A stretch of 64,000 nt of DNA from Agrocybe praecox (lineage: Eukaryota > Basidiomycota > Agaricomycetes > Agaricales > Agrocybaceae): positions 1,736,001 through 1,800,000 of the forward strand of contig OZ024845.1 of NCBI GenBank assembly GCA_964017145.1, read 5' to 3'. Of this stretch, positions 1 to 11,776 are shown piece by piece. The notes below the pieces were generated by a model. That model was not told the origin of the DNA. It ran no database searches and saw nothing but the letters and a program-made list of their open reading frames with translations. The translations under genes and the position numbers were made by a program. The first letter of the stretch is position 1. Each line of letters opens with the position of its first letter.

Positions 1-476
1 CATACTCGGTCTAGAAGGCAGTCCATTCTAATAATGCCTTGGTCGCGGCATAGCTTGCGCTGTTCGTCGTTCACTGGCATTTTACAACGCTGTTCGTAGA
101 TTTGCTTGACCTTGAGTTGCTGTCGGCGAGGCAGGCGCTCGTATTCTTCTTGGGATAGACCCGACTTTAAAGAAGAGTGGATGGCGGAAAGGACATCGCC
201 GAGGGTGATGCCTTCGTCGTCCTTGACGACTTGCACGGGCCATGTTTCTGGGAAATCATCGCATTGGACACGAATGACTCTCACAGGGTTTCTTGTTGCA
301 AGCTGGGAGAGCTCAAGACGACAAGGTGACTCTTCTGGGTTAGAGACCTGTCGAGCGTACTCCGGAGCCTCTCGTAGGTCCCATATGATGGGCCAATGCT
401 GTTCGGGAGCGAATACGTTGCGAGGTATGTCGTGTTGAGAGTAGGAAAGGCTTGGGTGAATTTCGAAGGCGTCCAT
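1..476 (-). CDS. DUF6699 domain protein, 5' part (runs off left edge)
   Basis: An uninterrupted minus-strand frame starts at the ATG at 476 and is still open at the window edge, giving about 158 residues. It carries the DUF6699 layout common in agaricomycetes: an early HPSLSY segment, PIIWDLREAPEYA, a WPVQVV strand, then GDVLSAIHSSL followed by an EEYERLP helix and a basic stretch ending in EQRC. The biochemical role of DUF6699 is unknown. The protein looks cytosolic, with no signal peptide or membrane segment. A TATA-like box lies about 55 bp upstream of the ATG, which supports this start. The C-terminus lies outside the window. The family call is from memory of the domain, not a search. Confidence 0.75.
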   Translation of the reverse strand, partial: MDAFEIHPSLSYSQHDIPRNVFAPEQHWPIIWDLREAPEYARQVSNPEESPCRLELSQLATRNPVRVIRVQCDDFPETWPVQVVKDDEGITLGDVLSAIHSSLKSGLSQEEYERLPRRQQLKVKQIYEQRCKMPVNDEQRKLCRDQGIIRMDCLLDRV

Positions 477-530
477 GGTGCTCAAGGAAGAGAAGGAAGA
501 TGAGGGAAGGAGACGAGAGCTGTAAGGGAT

Positions 531-537
531 ATTTATA
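531..537 (-). promoter_or_regulatory. TATA-like box of the DUF6699 gene
   Basis: Read on the minus strand the sequence is TATAAAT, about 55 bp upstream of the ATG at 476. Position and sequence fit a core promoter element. Function is inferred. Confidence 0.4.
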
Positions 538-2233
538 CCGGAAGATAATAACCTTGCTTGAATGCCGAGCGGAACCTTGAGATCCAGGAAGCTATATCGC
601 AATAGTCCTTAAATTGGATGACGCTATAAACAAGTGTATGCTATGTGGTTGGTGTCCGCCGAATGAGCTGGATCCGCAATGAATTGCCTTCGAGTGAGGT
701 AAGCGTGTACCGAAGTAGAACAATGTAGAGGGAGGGTTCAGCACTTAAGAAAGTGTACATTATATGGAACTTGTCGTAGGGCAAGGGTTATGACGCAAAG
801 GCGAAGCGCCTCACATCACCGACGCGACCATACATATGCTGGGCCTGTGTATGTCTGTTGCACCGCCTCCACCCCGACACTTAGTTGCTTCGCCTTGGAC
901 GAAAAACGTGTGCTATCAGCAACGAGATAATTTGCGTAACGTGAACTAAAGAGAGAAGATTCATAAGAATGAACAAAGTCCTTAATTGGAGACGTTACTC
1001 ACTGCGGGGTACCCTATGGAAATGCCTGACAGATGAAATGACTATGACTGGAATTCATCATGTCTATTACACTGTGGACTCATCCGCAGTCCCGCGAGTA
1101 TCGAACTGAGATGTTGTTTCAAGCTGAATAAAGTCGAGCATGTGCATATGCCCTGAGCATTCGCTCAACATCATAGGTGCCCGACATAGATTCGGGCTTA
1201 ACTAGTTAAGACTCAACGTCCAACCATTTGAATGAGAGCTTGTTTAGAAAGCTTCGTATTGAGCCACATATGTTCCGATGGAGTATACAAGAAAAGCAGC
1301 GATGAAGAGGTGTTGGGCAATGGGCAGAGAGAGTAATCGTTAACGAGGAGATGCGATACACTGTACAACGATTCATTAATCACGATTCACTCACACTGCC
1401 AATGGGCGCGCTGTTTGCGCTTGCTTGGTCTTGCCCTGACGGCAGTGCTCGTCGGACTTTGAATATATGGCCTCGGCCATGACCATCCATAAGCTGTACT
1501 GGTTACTACGGAAAGACTATCCGCTGGAGTATTTCTGCTGCGCAGTACTAATCCATCATTGTGGTCAAACAAATGGAGTCACTACGTTTGCTATCTGTGT
1601 GATAGGCGCTTTCAGACTGATGAGTAAGAAATTGCTTTCTCATATTTCGAACGAATCAATATCAGGCGGGGACTCGCCCTACTTATTATAGTAACTAACG
1701 AAGAGGATATTTAGACACTGCAATGCAAAGAAATGCTACATGCCATCTGACAAATGCGACATTCAGTTTATATTGCAGAACAAGATAAACGTGGGAGAAA
1801 AATGTGCTCATGCTATCTATGCATGACTAAAGTCTAGTGAGTTGCCAACTTTTAAAGCAAGTGAGGCCTGACAGAGTCCCTGGAGAGTTAACTTGTTTTT
1901 GAGAGTGTCAGAGTCGTACCAATTATTAGCGAGAACGTTCATACACCTTCACGGGGTCCATGTTCAACCTGCTCTGTGTCGGGTGATATATTTGAACGTC
2001 GCAGTGATTGATACGGCAAGTTGTGATTTAAGAGTTTACTATGCTTGCTCTAAAGAACTAGTCAGCAACTAGGAAAGGTAAGCTGTACTCGTAAAACATC
2101 ATATGCTTAGGATCCGGTGTTGGGCGGATGCAACCTCTAGATTCAGAGACACTGACGCAAATAAAAATCAAGGAAGCCGTTTCTAGTGCCCTTGAGAGAA
2201 CAAAGACAAGTATAAGCAGATTTTTGGCCTTCA

Positions 2234-2352
2234 GACTTTGGTTGTATAGTGCGTATAATAAGGCGTTTCACCACAGTAGCCAACTTTTAGCCCAACTCTT
2301 AATTCCGACTTTTGTCCCGATCACAAAAAGTTGGGAACCAAAAGTCTGCCAT
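2234..2352. repeat. Nested inverted repeat (hairpin element)
   Basis: The outer arms are CAGACTTTGGTT near 2234 and AACCAAAAGTCTG near 2337, complementary apart from one extra base. An inner pair, CCAACTTTT near 2279 and AAAAAGTTGG near 2325, nests inside, so about 120 bp could fold into one stem. This resembles a small MITE or a structured transposon remnant. No target duplication was identified. Confidence 0.4.
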
Positions 2353-3383
2353 ACATCTGAACTATAAGTATCATATATCACATGCAAAAGTAGAGTGCCT
2401 TGACTCCGTTGAACCTGCCCCTATTAAGTCAATAATATAATGTTGAGCGTCAAAAAATGACTAAAAATAGAAAAGCTTACCGCCACAAATACTGAATTTC
2501 GTTGTTGAGACACATTGCAAGGTCCCAGAACTAGGCAGCCAGAGCTGACACTAAAATATTAAAAGAGAGTGAGTCATATTACAGAGAGAGATGAATAGAT
2601 AGACTGGAGGACGCACGGGAGATAAAGCCCACAGCCCGTGACGGGAAAGAGAATGCAGGACTCGCCTGCCAGAGTTATCTTGCGGTCATTTTTTTTGGGT
2701 ACTTCGATTGAAGTATACTAATGTGGAATGTGTGATAATCGTTCTATATATCCTTTTCGAATCTAAGGGAATACTGAATACTGAATACTGCCATTGATTT
2801 GCGAGCCTATTACGAGAACTTTAGGATCTTTTGGATCATCTAATGCAACTGAAAGGGAAATGGTATGTGTGCTTAGCCAGGGAGAACCTGCATACATATT
2901 AAATATATGTAGTAAGTACATGCTACTCCGTACTTCAATAATTTCTATGATAGTTCCTCTCGGGCCTATGTTACAAGTGAACCACATATAAGCGCGCGCG
3001 CTAATGGGTGGAACATCGGATGTATCACAAACTACGTTTTACGAGAGGTTCTATGCTACATAAATCACTTGGGAATTACTTAATGAAACAAAGAAATTTT
3101 GTTAATTTATTACCACTTCGTTGGCCTATCAGGTACTTGGGGGAGTTATCTGGCATGTGTGGAATCACCTAGTAGTATGGAAGTACTAGTAAGCGTGTAC
3201 CTAAGGCTATTTTTGAGCTATGCGCTACCCTTCTAGCAGTGACCTCAGCCAGTAAGATTAATCGTAGATGGGTTTCCTCCACGTGTTGAAATCAATTTCA
3301 GCCGTAGTATCCCTCGGCCAGGCCAAAAATCAATTCCATCCTATACCTCTTGTGCACAGTGTAAGACCAGTCATCTGTTCTTA

Positions 3384-3754
3384 TAAAAATTAATTTTATA
3401 CTTCTTGTAAATAACAATCGAATTTCATGTAGAATTAATCCTATTGCAGGTCACATCAGAGCTTTGTAAGATTATTTTACACACAATGATACAATTAACT
3501 CTATCTTGAGTATCGGGCGCTCGTTTACGTTTGGGCGCTTGGCGTACAACTGTGCGACTTGCTGATGGTGGTTTCGGCGCTGCTAATATGTAACAGTACA
3601 ATTAAATGTACAATGATCCAACATAGATGCCCGGCTCTTCCTTAACCATAAAGTCCTCAAGCTAAAATTAATTGTAGTCTGTCTATGCAACCCCTCACCT
3701 AAAATTAATTCCAAGACATGGGGAATCTCCATGTAAAATTAATTTTAGGGGTTG
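3384..3754. repeat. Cluster of AAAATTAATT words with one clear hairpin
   Basis: Five AAAATTAATT-like words occur within about 370 bp (near 3390, 3432, 3664, 3701, 3735). The last two form a hairpin. The left arm at 3688-3710 reads CAACCCCT, then CACCT, then AAAATTAATT. The right arm at 3737-3754 is its complement without the 5-nt bulge. A second short stem, CATGG/CCATG, closes the loop. The function is unknown. Confidence 0.45.
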
Positions 3755-6100
3755 AGATATGTGTTTCTAGTCAAGAAACTTTATACTCCATGCTCAGTTG
3801 ACTTCCCCATCTAGAAAGCAAATCAATAAAAGCAGCAGTTAAGCAGGAGGAAAGTCACTTACTAAGCCTATTTAGATCTCGGGTAAGACCAAAATTATCG
3901 TACAGAGTCGTTGATCAAGCGCAGCTATCAAAGGGAATAATTTTTTGCTCGACGGAGGAGAAAATATGTCTCCTTTGATATGTATTTGGCGCGCCACAAC
4001 AAGCGTTTCCTTCAAAAGACACAGTGAGAGTGATGAGTGAAGTCAAAAATACCCCCAATATGTAGTTAGGTAGAAATAGATCCACAGCTTCAAAATGAGA
4101 CTTGGCAAACAGATGAGTAAAGTAACATCTGCCATCGGCATCGACCGTAGAAAGATCGTCAAATGCACCGAGTCATACTCTTAGAAGGGTTGAGCTACAT
4201 TGAAAGCTCCATCTGGCCTAGCGCGACTAAAACGTATTGGGCGCTTAATTTCTTTTTTCCGGAGTCTTCCCACCATCTTCTCAATCATGCTGATCAATGC
4301 TGCGGACTTGTGGTGTTAATTAAAGTTGTTTTTGACTTGACAGCCTTCAGCCTTCAGGTCTATGGTATCGGATAGCATTTTGAGTTATCAAGGCGGTGAA
4401 CTGCGCACCAAGTTGATGACTCTCTGACAGGCGTCCATTCTTCGGCACTTCGAGTTTTTGTATGCCATTCGGCGCTGTTTGCAAAGGAAAGAAGAGATTA
4501 AAATTGATATCCAATGAACACAGTGAGTCGAAAGTTGGTTGAAAGGGTACGGCGGCTATCTTGATCCAAATATAGCAGGCTATGACAATGATAGCCGTGG
4601 TCGGAGAGCAAATAGTACCGGCAGCCCATCTTTGCCGTTATGATTATGTACGATCTCCTGTGTGTAACATCGACATAGAAACACACCGTATGCCTCAGGA
4701 CCCAAAGGCGTTTTCGCGCTCTCATGAGAGAAGAAAGAGCACATAAGCGCTAAATCCCTATTGAGACTTCAGGAAGTGAGCTTTGATCATGATCATCAAG
4801 GAGTTGAGATGATTATGTAGCTTCACTGCACTTACCTGGGTTAGGAGGCTCCTGCTACCCAGCCAGATCCCCCAACTCTTGAATCTACAAACAATGGGTT
4901 TGTGGCACCTGCTCCGCATGAACCCTTCGAAGTGATTCAACATCTGGGCGCTACGGTAGTCCCTCTGAACTTCACGTCGAACTCATTTCAAACTTAGTAT
5001 GGCCACGGCCCGCCATAGCGCTTGCGGTGACTTGTTGGTCACCATAGTTTTGTCGCTCATACTTCGAGAAAGGGGCCACATGGTCGGAAGCATTGGCTTT
5101 ACATACTCTTGACGTATAATAATAACGGCAATATTTGCGTATACGGTATCTAAGATCTACAAAAGTATCTGAATCCTATGTAAAGTTCGTCCGCAGATTT
5201 GCGCGCTAATTATTTTCTCTACTTTAATCCACTGCATCCAGAAGCGAGCTACAAATAATCAGTTAGTCATACGACCCCAAGGACGGAATCTATCCGGGGT
5301 GGAACTCTGATTAGTGCTATAGCCTATCTGCGAAAGTGTAAACGTCGGAGATTGCAGCACTAAACTTCCTGTAACTATCTACTAAGGATGAGTGAGGTTG
5401 AAATAATATTAACTGACAGGTCGGTGTGCTGGAACGCGCAATGGATGTGACTATAGCATACTATATGGATATGTGAATGAATGAATGTGCGTACTAGATG
5501 TATACCCAGAGAGAAATTGTCCAAAATTACACTGACTCGGTCTCGTTTACAAATAGTGAGACGAGTTCGGCAACGAGTGAAGCCTGTAGAAAAATGCCGA
5601 AGTATATTTTTATGTATGTTGATGGAAAACTCTGTTAACCCAGGGAGGTGGGTGCCCTCAGTGCCTGTCGCAGCCTTAAAAATACTTGTTTAAAATTTAA
5701 TTATGGTGTCAGTGGAAGGGTGCCCTATTGAAACCAGTAGGTTTGAACTCAATTGGCATGGACACTTCCAATCGCTAAAAAGCATCATGAGATCATCCAG
5801 CAACATCATTTACTCAGGTAGATGAGATATAAATTTAATACCACTTTCTATTAATTTCGTATCCCTGGGAGGTGTGAAGAAGCCTGAGCAGTGCCTGAGC
5901 GCTCCTGCGCAACAACTTTCGTTTGGCAGTAAACGTCAACTAACGACCCATATCTTATCATGGTTGCCCTTTGATTATCGGGGGGTAGTCAATCAATGAT
6001 TATGTGATGGCCGAACCGGCAGATGGTACATAGCGAGGAACCGATGTCGTCCCGGTACACGTCTAAATTCCTGCCCCAAATTACCCCGGTCTGAATTTCA

Positions 6101-6745
6101 ATGTCTGCACCACCTGTAATATTTCACCAAACAGAGCACGCTCGTCCAGAGGCCAACCATCCCCATCATGGGGGTAGTCCAGTTGGAAGACTCCCTGTGA
6201 TACCCGATCTACGATTCGAGTATAGTTATCTGCGCAGCATACGACCATACGTCCACGTAGAACGCGTCAAGAGCCAGGGTGAACCCACTCGCGTGGAGTT
6301 GGTTGATCGGGCGTTTCTGGATGAAGGGTTTGAGACCCTTGATGCTACGCTTGGAATGCCAGGAAAGGAGACGGAAGAAGGATTTGTGGAGGGAGACGTC
6401 ACAGTAGTGAAGCCCAGTGCTACGGGTCCATCAGAAATCATTACTGTGCAGTGGAAGAAGATTGTCTGGGTCACGATGCGCGATCAGGTTATCAGTCCTC
6501 TGTTGCAGGGTGCACTTTGGTGAGTACCGACATTTGCATTGAAAGTTATCGACTGACGTGACTATACCGATTGAAGGGCTCTGGCAAGCTACTATATAAG
6601 ACCCTTTTCAGCAGATTTGGGGTCCCGGATGGGTACTCTTGTGCACAACAAGTTGCCGACGAAGGAAGGGTCAGCAGTTTCTTGGCTCCGCAGCTGGGCA
6701 AAGAATATTGGATTATCAGGATCCAGTAACACAGGAAGGTCTTAG
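6101..6745 (+). CDS. Atg43-like (DUF1770) mitochondrial protein
   Basis: The model has two exons, 6101-6519 and 6577-6745, joined by a 57-nt GT-AG intron with a CTGAC branch-like site; it encodes 195 residues. The DUF1770 signature LPDLRFEYSYLRSI sits near residues 31-46. A hydrophobic helix near 128-147 follows, then a short basic and Gly/Ser tail. DUF1770 includes fission-yeast Atg43, an outer-mitochondrial-membrane mitophagy receptor that binds Atg8. YSYL (41-44) has the form of an Atg8-interacting motif. Reading straight through the intron would stop at once, while splicing keeps the frame and completes the helix. The domain assignment is from memory. The mitophagy role is inferred from family membership. 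Confidence 0.65.
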
Positions 6746-7177
6746 GAAATATACAGATCTCAGGAACACACAGTCCTGGCTGAACGCTGCGGTCTATCTC
6801 ACCAACTAAAGCCGCGATTCAGAAGACTGTCGATGGATAACCAGGGTACATTCGCATTCGCACCTCAAACACGAACGACAGCTATAACGCAGTTTCCCCG
6901 ACTTTCCGAATGGTAGTAATTCCGTAGCCAGAGTTTGCAGTTTCAACTTTCGCATTGGAATGTCTCGTCGGTAAATCTGGGTGGCCCAAGTTGTAACGCC
7001 AGTGTTGTATCGCTTGTGTAGGTCGAATTAGCAAATCAAATATGGGAACATTAGAGTACATCCAGCAATCCAAAACTTTCGTCATATTTGCATGACTCGG
7101 GTCTATGTTTTATAGTATTGTGATGGAAATAAAACCAGTGGAAATGGTGACTTCATCCAACTTTCTAGTGTAGTTAC
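6746..7177. other. Intergenic stretch between convergent genes
   Basis: This lies between the 3' ends of the Atg43-like gene (plus) and the PIG-L gene (minus). Only a 67-codon minus-strand frame is present, without recognisable features. It probably holds the two 3' untranslated regions. Confidence 0.5.
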
Positions 7178-8156
7178 TTATATAACTACCCTGGAGTAAC
7201 TGTTGACCCACATGTACTTCGAAAATGCTACATTAAGGTATCGGAACCATACGAGTTGACTCTGATGCGCCTGCATCGAAGCAAGGGCTTGTTGGTATTG
7301 AAGATATCCAGAAATAAAAGTTGGCATGGCATTGGCTTCGGGAAGGCGAGGGATTGGGCCTGTGAAGGTGTCGGGAAATAAGGCGGTGAGAGCCTCGAGA
7401 ACTTTGGATTCATATAGTTGTAAGGCACGGAAGGAGTATATTTGTAGTTTGTGGAAGGGCACTGCGAGTATGCTCGCGTATTTCACCAACAAGGAGGATG
7501 AAACCAGTGTGAATAGGCGAACTGGAGTCTCTAGATCTTGTATGAGTGCTTGAGCACCAGCGGGTATGGATTTGTGATTTGGGTGTGCGGATATTCCAGT
7601 CTCATCGAACGTTAAGATCTAGCAAACAATAGAGTTTAGAAAAGGAGGTTGATGGTGCCAAAAAGGGACTCACAGTATCAATGTTCAGATTGAGAACATA
7701 GGGCTTGAGTACAGTCGCAATTACGCCAGCGTCCCAGAACGCAGTTTGGTTGTCTTGTAAGTCTCTGAGAGTATCAAAAATTAGCTATAGGCCGCGAAAT
7801 AAGCGGAGAACATACCCATGTTCAACAAGCCATCGCCTTGTTTTGTGTAAGCCGAGAACGTCAAGGCTACGTTCTAGCTCTGTCTTCCTGATAGATCCAA
7901 GACCTTCAGCGTTCCCGTTCGACAAGCAAACGTGGAACAAGTTAACAGCAGGTTTATTCGCCAAAGCCAGTATGGTCGGGGCGAAGAAAAGGGACTCATC
8001 ATCAGGGTGGGCTGTCACCAAAAGTAAATTCTGGGATGAGACAACCCGGTCTGCGGGTTTCTGAGTAGAAAACAATGCATTTGACTCGAGGGGCTGATAA
8101 AGTGAACCCAGAATTACAGATAAACCTAGAACGCTCAAAGCAAAGGTTGTTGCCAT
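7178..8156 (-). CDS. GPI12: PIG-L family GlcNAc-PI de-N-acetylase (GPI12-like)
   Basis: There are three minus-strand exons (8156-7816, 7764-7674, 7618-7178), 290 residues, with all phases consistent. An N-terminal hydrophobic anchor (about residues 3-19) fits an ER type II membrane protein. The zinc-binding AHPDDE motif is at 49-54. CLSNGNAEGLGSIRKTEL follows, typical of PIG-L. The second histidine motif, SAHPNH, is at 154-159. The enzyme removes acetate from GlcNAc-phosphatidylinositol, the second step of GPI-anchor synthesis, on the cytosolic face of the ER. The length is near that of fungal GPI12 proteins and no catalytic residue is missing. The start is only about 100 bp from that of the divergent RRM-like gene. 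Confidence 0.92.
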
Positions 8157-8259
8157 TTTTAGAGCAATGGAAATGTCGTACGCGAGTGGGTATGTTGACT
8201 GGAGAGTGACGCAGTCACGCCTGGCGTACCTTTTCTCTCTCTCTCCACCACAACAAACA
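8157..8259. promoter_or_regulatory. Shared divergent promoter, GPI12 / RRM-like gene
   Basis: Only 103 bp separate the two start codons. The interval holds a CT-rich run (TTTTCTCTCTCTCTCC) just before the plus-strand ATG. Both genes must take their core promoters from this interval or from each other's 5' ends. Confidence 0.5.
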
Positions 8260-11200
8260 ATGCGTTATATAGGAACTGGAACCCAGGATTCACCTATCGC
8301 CCTGGACGATTCTGAAGATGAAGTTCTTCAAGAGTTGTACAGACCATCGTTGTCTCCAACACAACAATTTCCGTCTCACCAAGGAGACATTCATGTTTCT
8401 GCACAAACATTGAACAATCATATTGAGCGTGCGTCGTGTATCCAAATGACGAAAACATTAAATTTACCCGGCTCTATACAGAGCGACCTGCTTTGCCAGG
8501 GAAGAAAAGGAAAAGGGAACATAGTTTCAGTGGACAAGACCCGGCCACCAATCACCGAGCACCTCCTCCGAGAACTCATGCCAGTCTAGTCACTCGCTTA
8601 TCTCAGCCCGAAGGCAAGAAGGCGAGAAAGCGTAGACGCAAACTTGAGCGCCAGGCAGCAGAGGAGGCGCGTTTACGGAACATTAACTGGCTCAATAATG
8701 CGCATCAATTTGGCGCCGTTTTGCCATCTGCTTATCCAGCTGCTTCTGGCAGTGGTTGGTCCCCTGAGTTGCACGCTCATCAATACCCTGAGCCTTCGTA
8801 TTTGCCTTATTCCTCTGCCTCATCCTCCTCATCAATGATTGTAAACGATGTCGCACCCCGAGCTTACCCGATGTTCCAAGACGACCAGGAACTTATGGAT
8901 AATCATGACTCTTCTTCGGTGTATTATTTACACTCAGAGAAACCATCTCTAACTTCGAACTGGGTCTCTTCCATGGCAATGGTTGCAGAGAGCTCTGCTC
9001 GCGTCAACGATACGCGAGAACAATCATCTCATTGGTCTCCTTTATCTCCCAAGATAATGCTACCACCAATTCAGCCTTTGCCTCCGCCTGTTGGTAATTC
9101 ATCGCGGCCTAGCAATGCTTCAGGGTCAAAATACGTCGAACATCATGCTCTCCCTGCGAAGCCTCCGCCTCCTCAGCCAATTCCTTCCATAGGTGTGAAA
9201 CCAGATCCAGATCCAAAGAGCAAGCATGGCATATTCCAAATTGCTGAATCTATGAAAGATGTAGGCAGCGACGTCAAGAACAAAACCTCGGAGTATACTC
9301 CCAATCCAGCTCGTACTCTGGTTATGGAGCAGTTGCCTAAAACCCATCGCAATGCCGATTTCATCAACAAATGGAGTCGCTCTGCATGTGGCTCCCTTCC
9401 AGTACATATGTTTATTGATGGGCAAGTTGGGAAAGCCTTGATCGAATTTGCGACTGCAGAGTTAGCAAGGAAGGCGTGGGCTAGCCCAAAGCTTGGTGGT
9501 CAATACTCTGGTCTGAAGCCACATCAATTGAAAGGGAAACCACGCGAAGATTTAATCAAAGTGTGGTGGTACCGTGTAGCTGGTGTAGGCGCTAACTCGG
9601 GTGTTGGTGAAATCGAGGAAGGCGAAATCGAAGGCGACTATGGGGACAAAGAAACGGAAGCTTTATCGGTGCCACCGAAAGAGACCAAGAAAGAGCGGAA
9701 AGCAAGACTCGCAAAGGAACGTGCAATCAAGAATAAGACGCGAGATTTAGAGAACAAAACAATGAAAGAACGAGCTGCTCAAGAACAACCTGTGATAACA
9801 ATATACCAACCACAAGCATTAAACAGTGAAAACCCTCCTATTGTTCCTTCAAAACCTGCTTTTCCTGTGCCCATTTCACCATCTTCATCTATTACCATAC
9901 CAAGACAGGTACCTTCCGCCAGTCACGCACTGTTACCACAACCTCAGACAGGTCAGCGATATCTTCTTCCTCTGCCAACCCACCCATCAAGTTGGGGAGC
10001 TCAACAATATCAAGCGCCGGTCAATCCTCCTTTGAACAAAACGGCTTACGGGTCTTCTATCTATCGGCGTGATTCATCTACATACGACGATGAGGAATCC
10101 ATAGCTTCATCGGCTGGTCGGTCTCCCTCGCCGCCACCTCGGCAAGTGTCTAATCAACAGAGTAACAACACAACTGCACAGACTGCTCAGCAAGGCCATG
10201 AATATGATTATGAAGAAGCTGACATGGACGTTGATTTGGACGATGAACATATTGTCCCTCCTGTTACTCTTCCTCGTCCCCATCCACCTGTTCATGCTCC
10301 TCTGCCGCCGCCTCTAACCCCTATCCATATTCTTCCGCCGCCGCCTCCTCCTGTTGTCGCTCCTCCTCCTATGCCGCCGTCTGTTTCTCTGAGGCCGCCA
10401 CTGCATAGTTCTCTTCCCCCTCGCCCGACCCCTCTGGGCCCATCATTTGGCAACCAAAAAAATGTCCTAAAACCTTTACCTCAATCATCAGTATTGGCGC
10501 CTTCGTTCGTTCCCAAAAATCAGCCGTATACTTCTCAGCACCAAACGAAGCCACAAGCTCCGTCAAATGCACCTCAGGTCAAACCTCTGAACAACAGTGC
10601 TATTCAAACACCTCCTGTTGTGCAACCTAAGCAGCAGTCGGGCGCTACTTCATTGCAAACATCGGTGTCTAATACACCATCCCTTAATTTGACATCTATG
10701 ACAACAGCACGTCCCAATACACCCGTTCCTTCCGAACCGAAGGCGATGAAGAACGCACCTACAGAGCCCAGTTATACGAAGCGCTCTCTTTTGGCGCGAC
10801 AGAAAGAGCTAGAGGAGAGAATTGCCAAAACTAAAACGGAGCTTGCCAATGGCACCTTAACTACGAAGGAAACGGTGCCAGCTGTCATACTCCCACCACC
10901 GCCTGCGCCGGATACTGAGGCGAAACCTGTAATGGATAATGGAGAAAAGCAGGCCATGGAAGATAGATTGAGAAAATTAGTTTTACAGAGCAGAAATTCG
11001 TCGAAAGGAACGCCTAAGGTTGATGACCCTAAAGTTCAACCAGCGGCAATCCCTACACCAACGGTCGCTGCTTCCGCCGTTCCCAAGGAAGAAACGACTT
11101 CACTTTCACCTCCGTCCTTCTCGGCATCTTCCAATACTATATCATTGGAGGATATGGCCGTTTCTTTTATTACTCAAACCATTGACACCATTAAATCGCA

Positions 11201-11776
11201 GCCAATGTCACTTCCGCCTCCACCCAAGTATACACCTCAATTGCAACAATCTCAGTCCAGTGCTAAGCTCCAACTTGCTGCAAAGCAGAAGCGTCTTGAA
11301 CAACACATCGCCGAGAGTAAAGCTCTCATGGAAAAATTCGCCAAATGTACTACGAAGACAGAAAAAGACAAAATGTTAAGAATTATGCGCGAACATACAC
11401 GGTGCGTTACCATCCTCATTTTCATTTCATCTCTTCGTTCCCTTTTCTTTATAACACCTTGACGTTTCATTGGCTACTGAGGACTCAACACTAACTATTG
11501 TCCTGGGATGTTCTTTTTTGCAATCCCGTTTTTGTCCATTTCAGGCAGTACGAAGAAGACGTCAAAGCAACAACTTTACTGCCTACGCCATCATCATCAA
11601 ATTCATCGGTCTCTACACACAACGTGAACTCTGCTTTCAACTCAGTGACACAGAAGACTCAATCCGCCACGTCAACCCAACAAGTATGTCTTCCTCGTTG
11701 GCCAGCCAGTCAGGTAGATGCTGGTGTTTTGATCTTGAGCGACGACGACGACGATTTTGAAGAGGACGACGATTAA
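8260..11776 (+). CDS. RRM-like, proline-rich protein with SUMO-interacting-type motifs
   Basis: Three exons (8260-8428, 8482-11401, 11545-11776) encode 1106 residues. A divergent RRM-like fold runs from about residue 330 to 425 (RTLVMEQLPKTH, then GKALIEFATAELARKAW). Elsewhere the protein is low-complexity: Ser/Pro-rich, a basic KKRKRE and KKARKRRRKLERQ nuclear-localisation type segment, a poly-proline tract, and two helical segments (ARQKELEERIAKTKTEL; KQKRLEQHIAESKALMEKF). Both ends look like SUMO-interacting motifs: PIALDDSEDE near residue 12 and VLILSDDDDD near 1091. The ATG at 8260 is preferred over 8167 because of its AACA context and distance from the divergent gene. A nuclear RNA-binding role is inferred; the exact family was not recognised. 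Confidence 0.75.

Larger units (their letters stand above)
538..6100. other. Gene-poor AT-rich stretch, no gene supported
   Basis: All open frames here are short (under about 80 codons), lack recognisable motifs and do not join across plausible introns. The stretch holds hairpin-forming repeats (listed separately at 2234-2352 and 3384-3754), short direct repeats such as ACTGAATACTGAATACTG near 2772, and recurrent GGGCGCT words (about 3516, 3532, 4239, 4945). It may be decayed transposon DNA, but I could not identify a parent element. Confidence 0.5.

Noticed and set aside
6882..7085. 67-codon minus-strand frame
   Set aside because: It lies in the short gap between convergent genes, has no motif and no plausible splice partners.
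8167..8259. Upstream in-frame ATG for the RRM-like gene
   Set aside because: It would start 11 bp from the divergent GPI12 start codon and adds a segment without features. The ATG at 8260 has a better context after a CT-rich leader.
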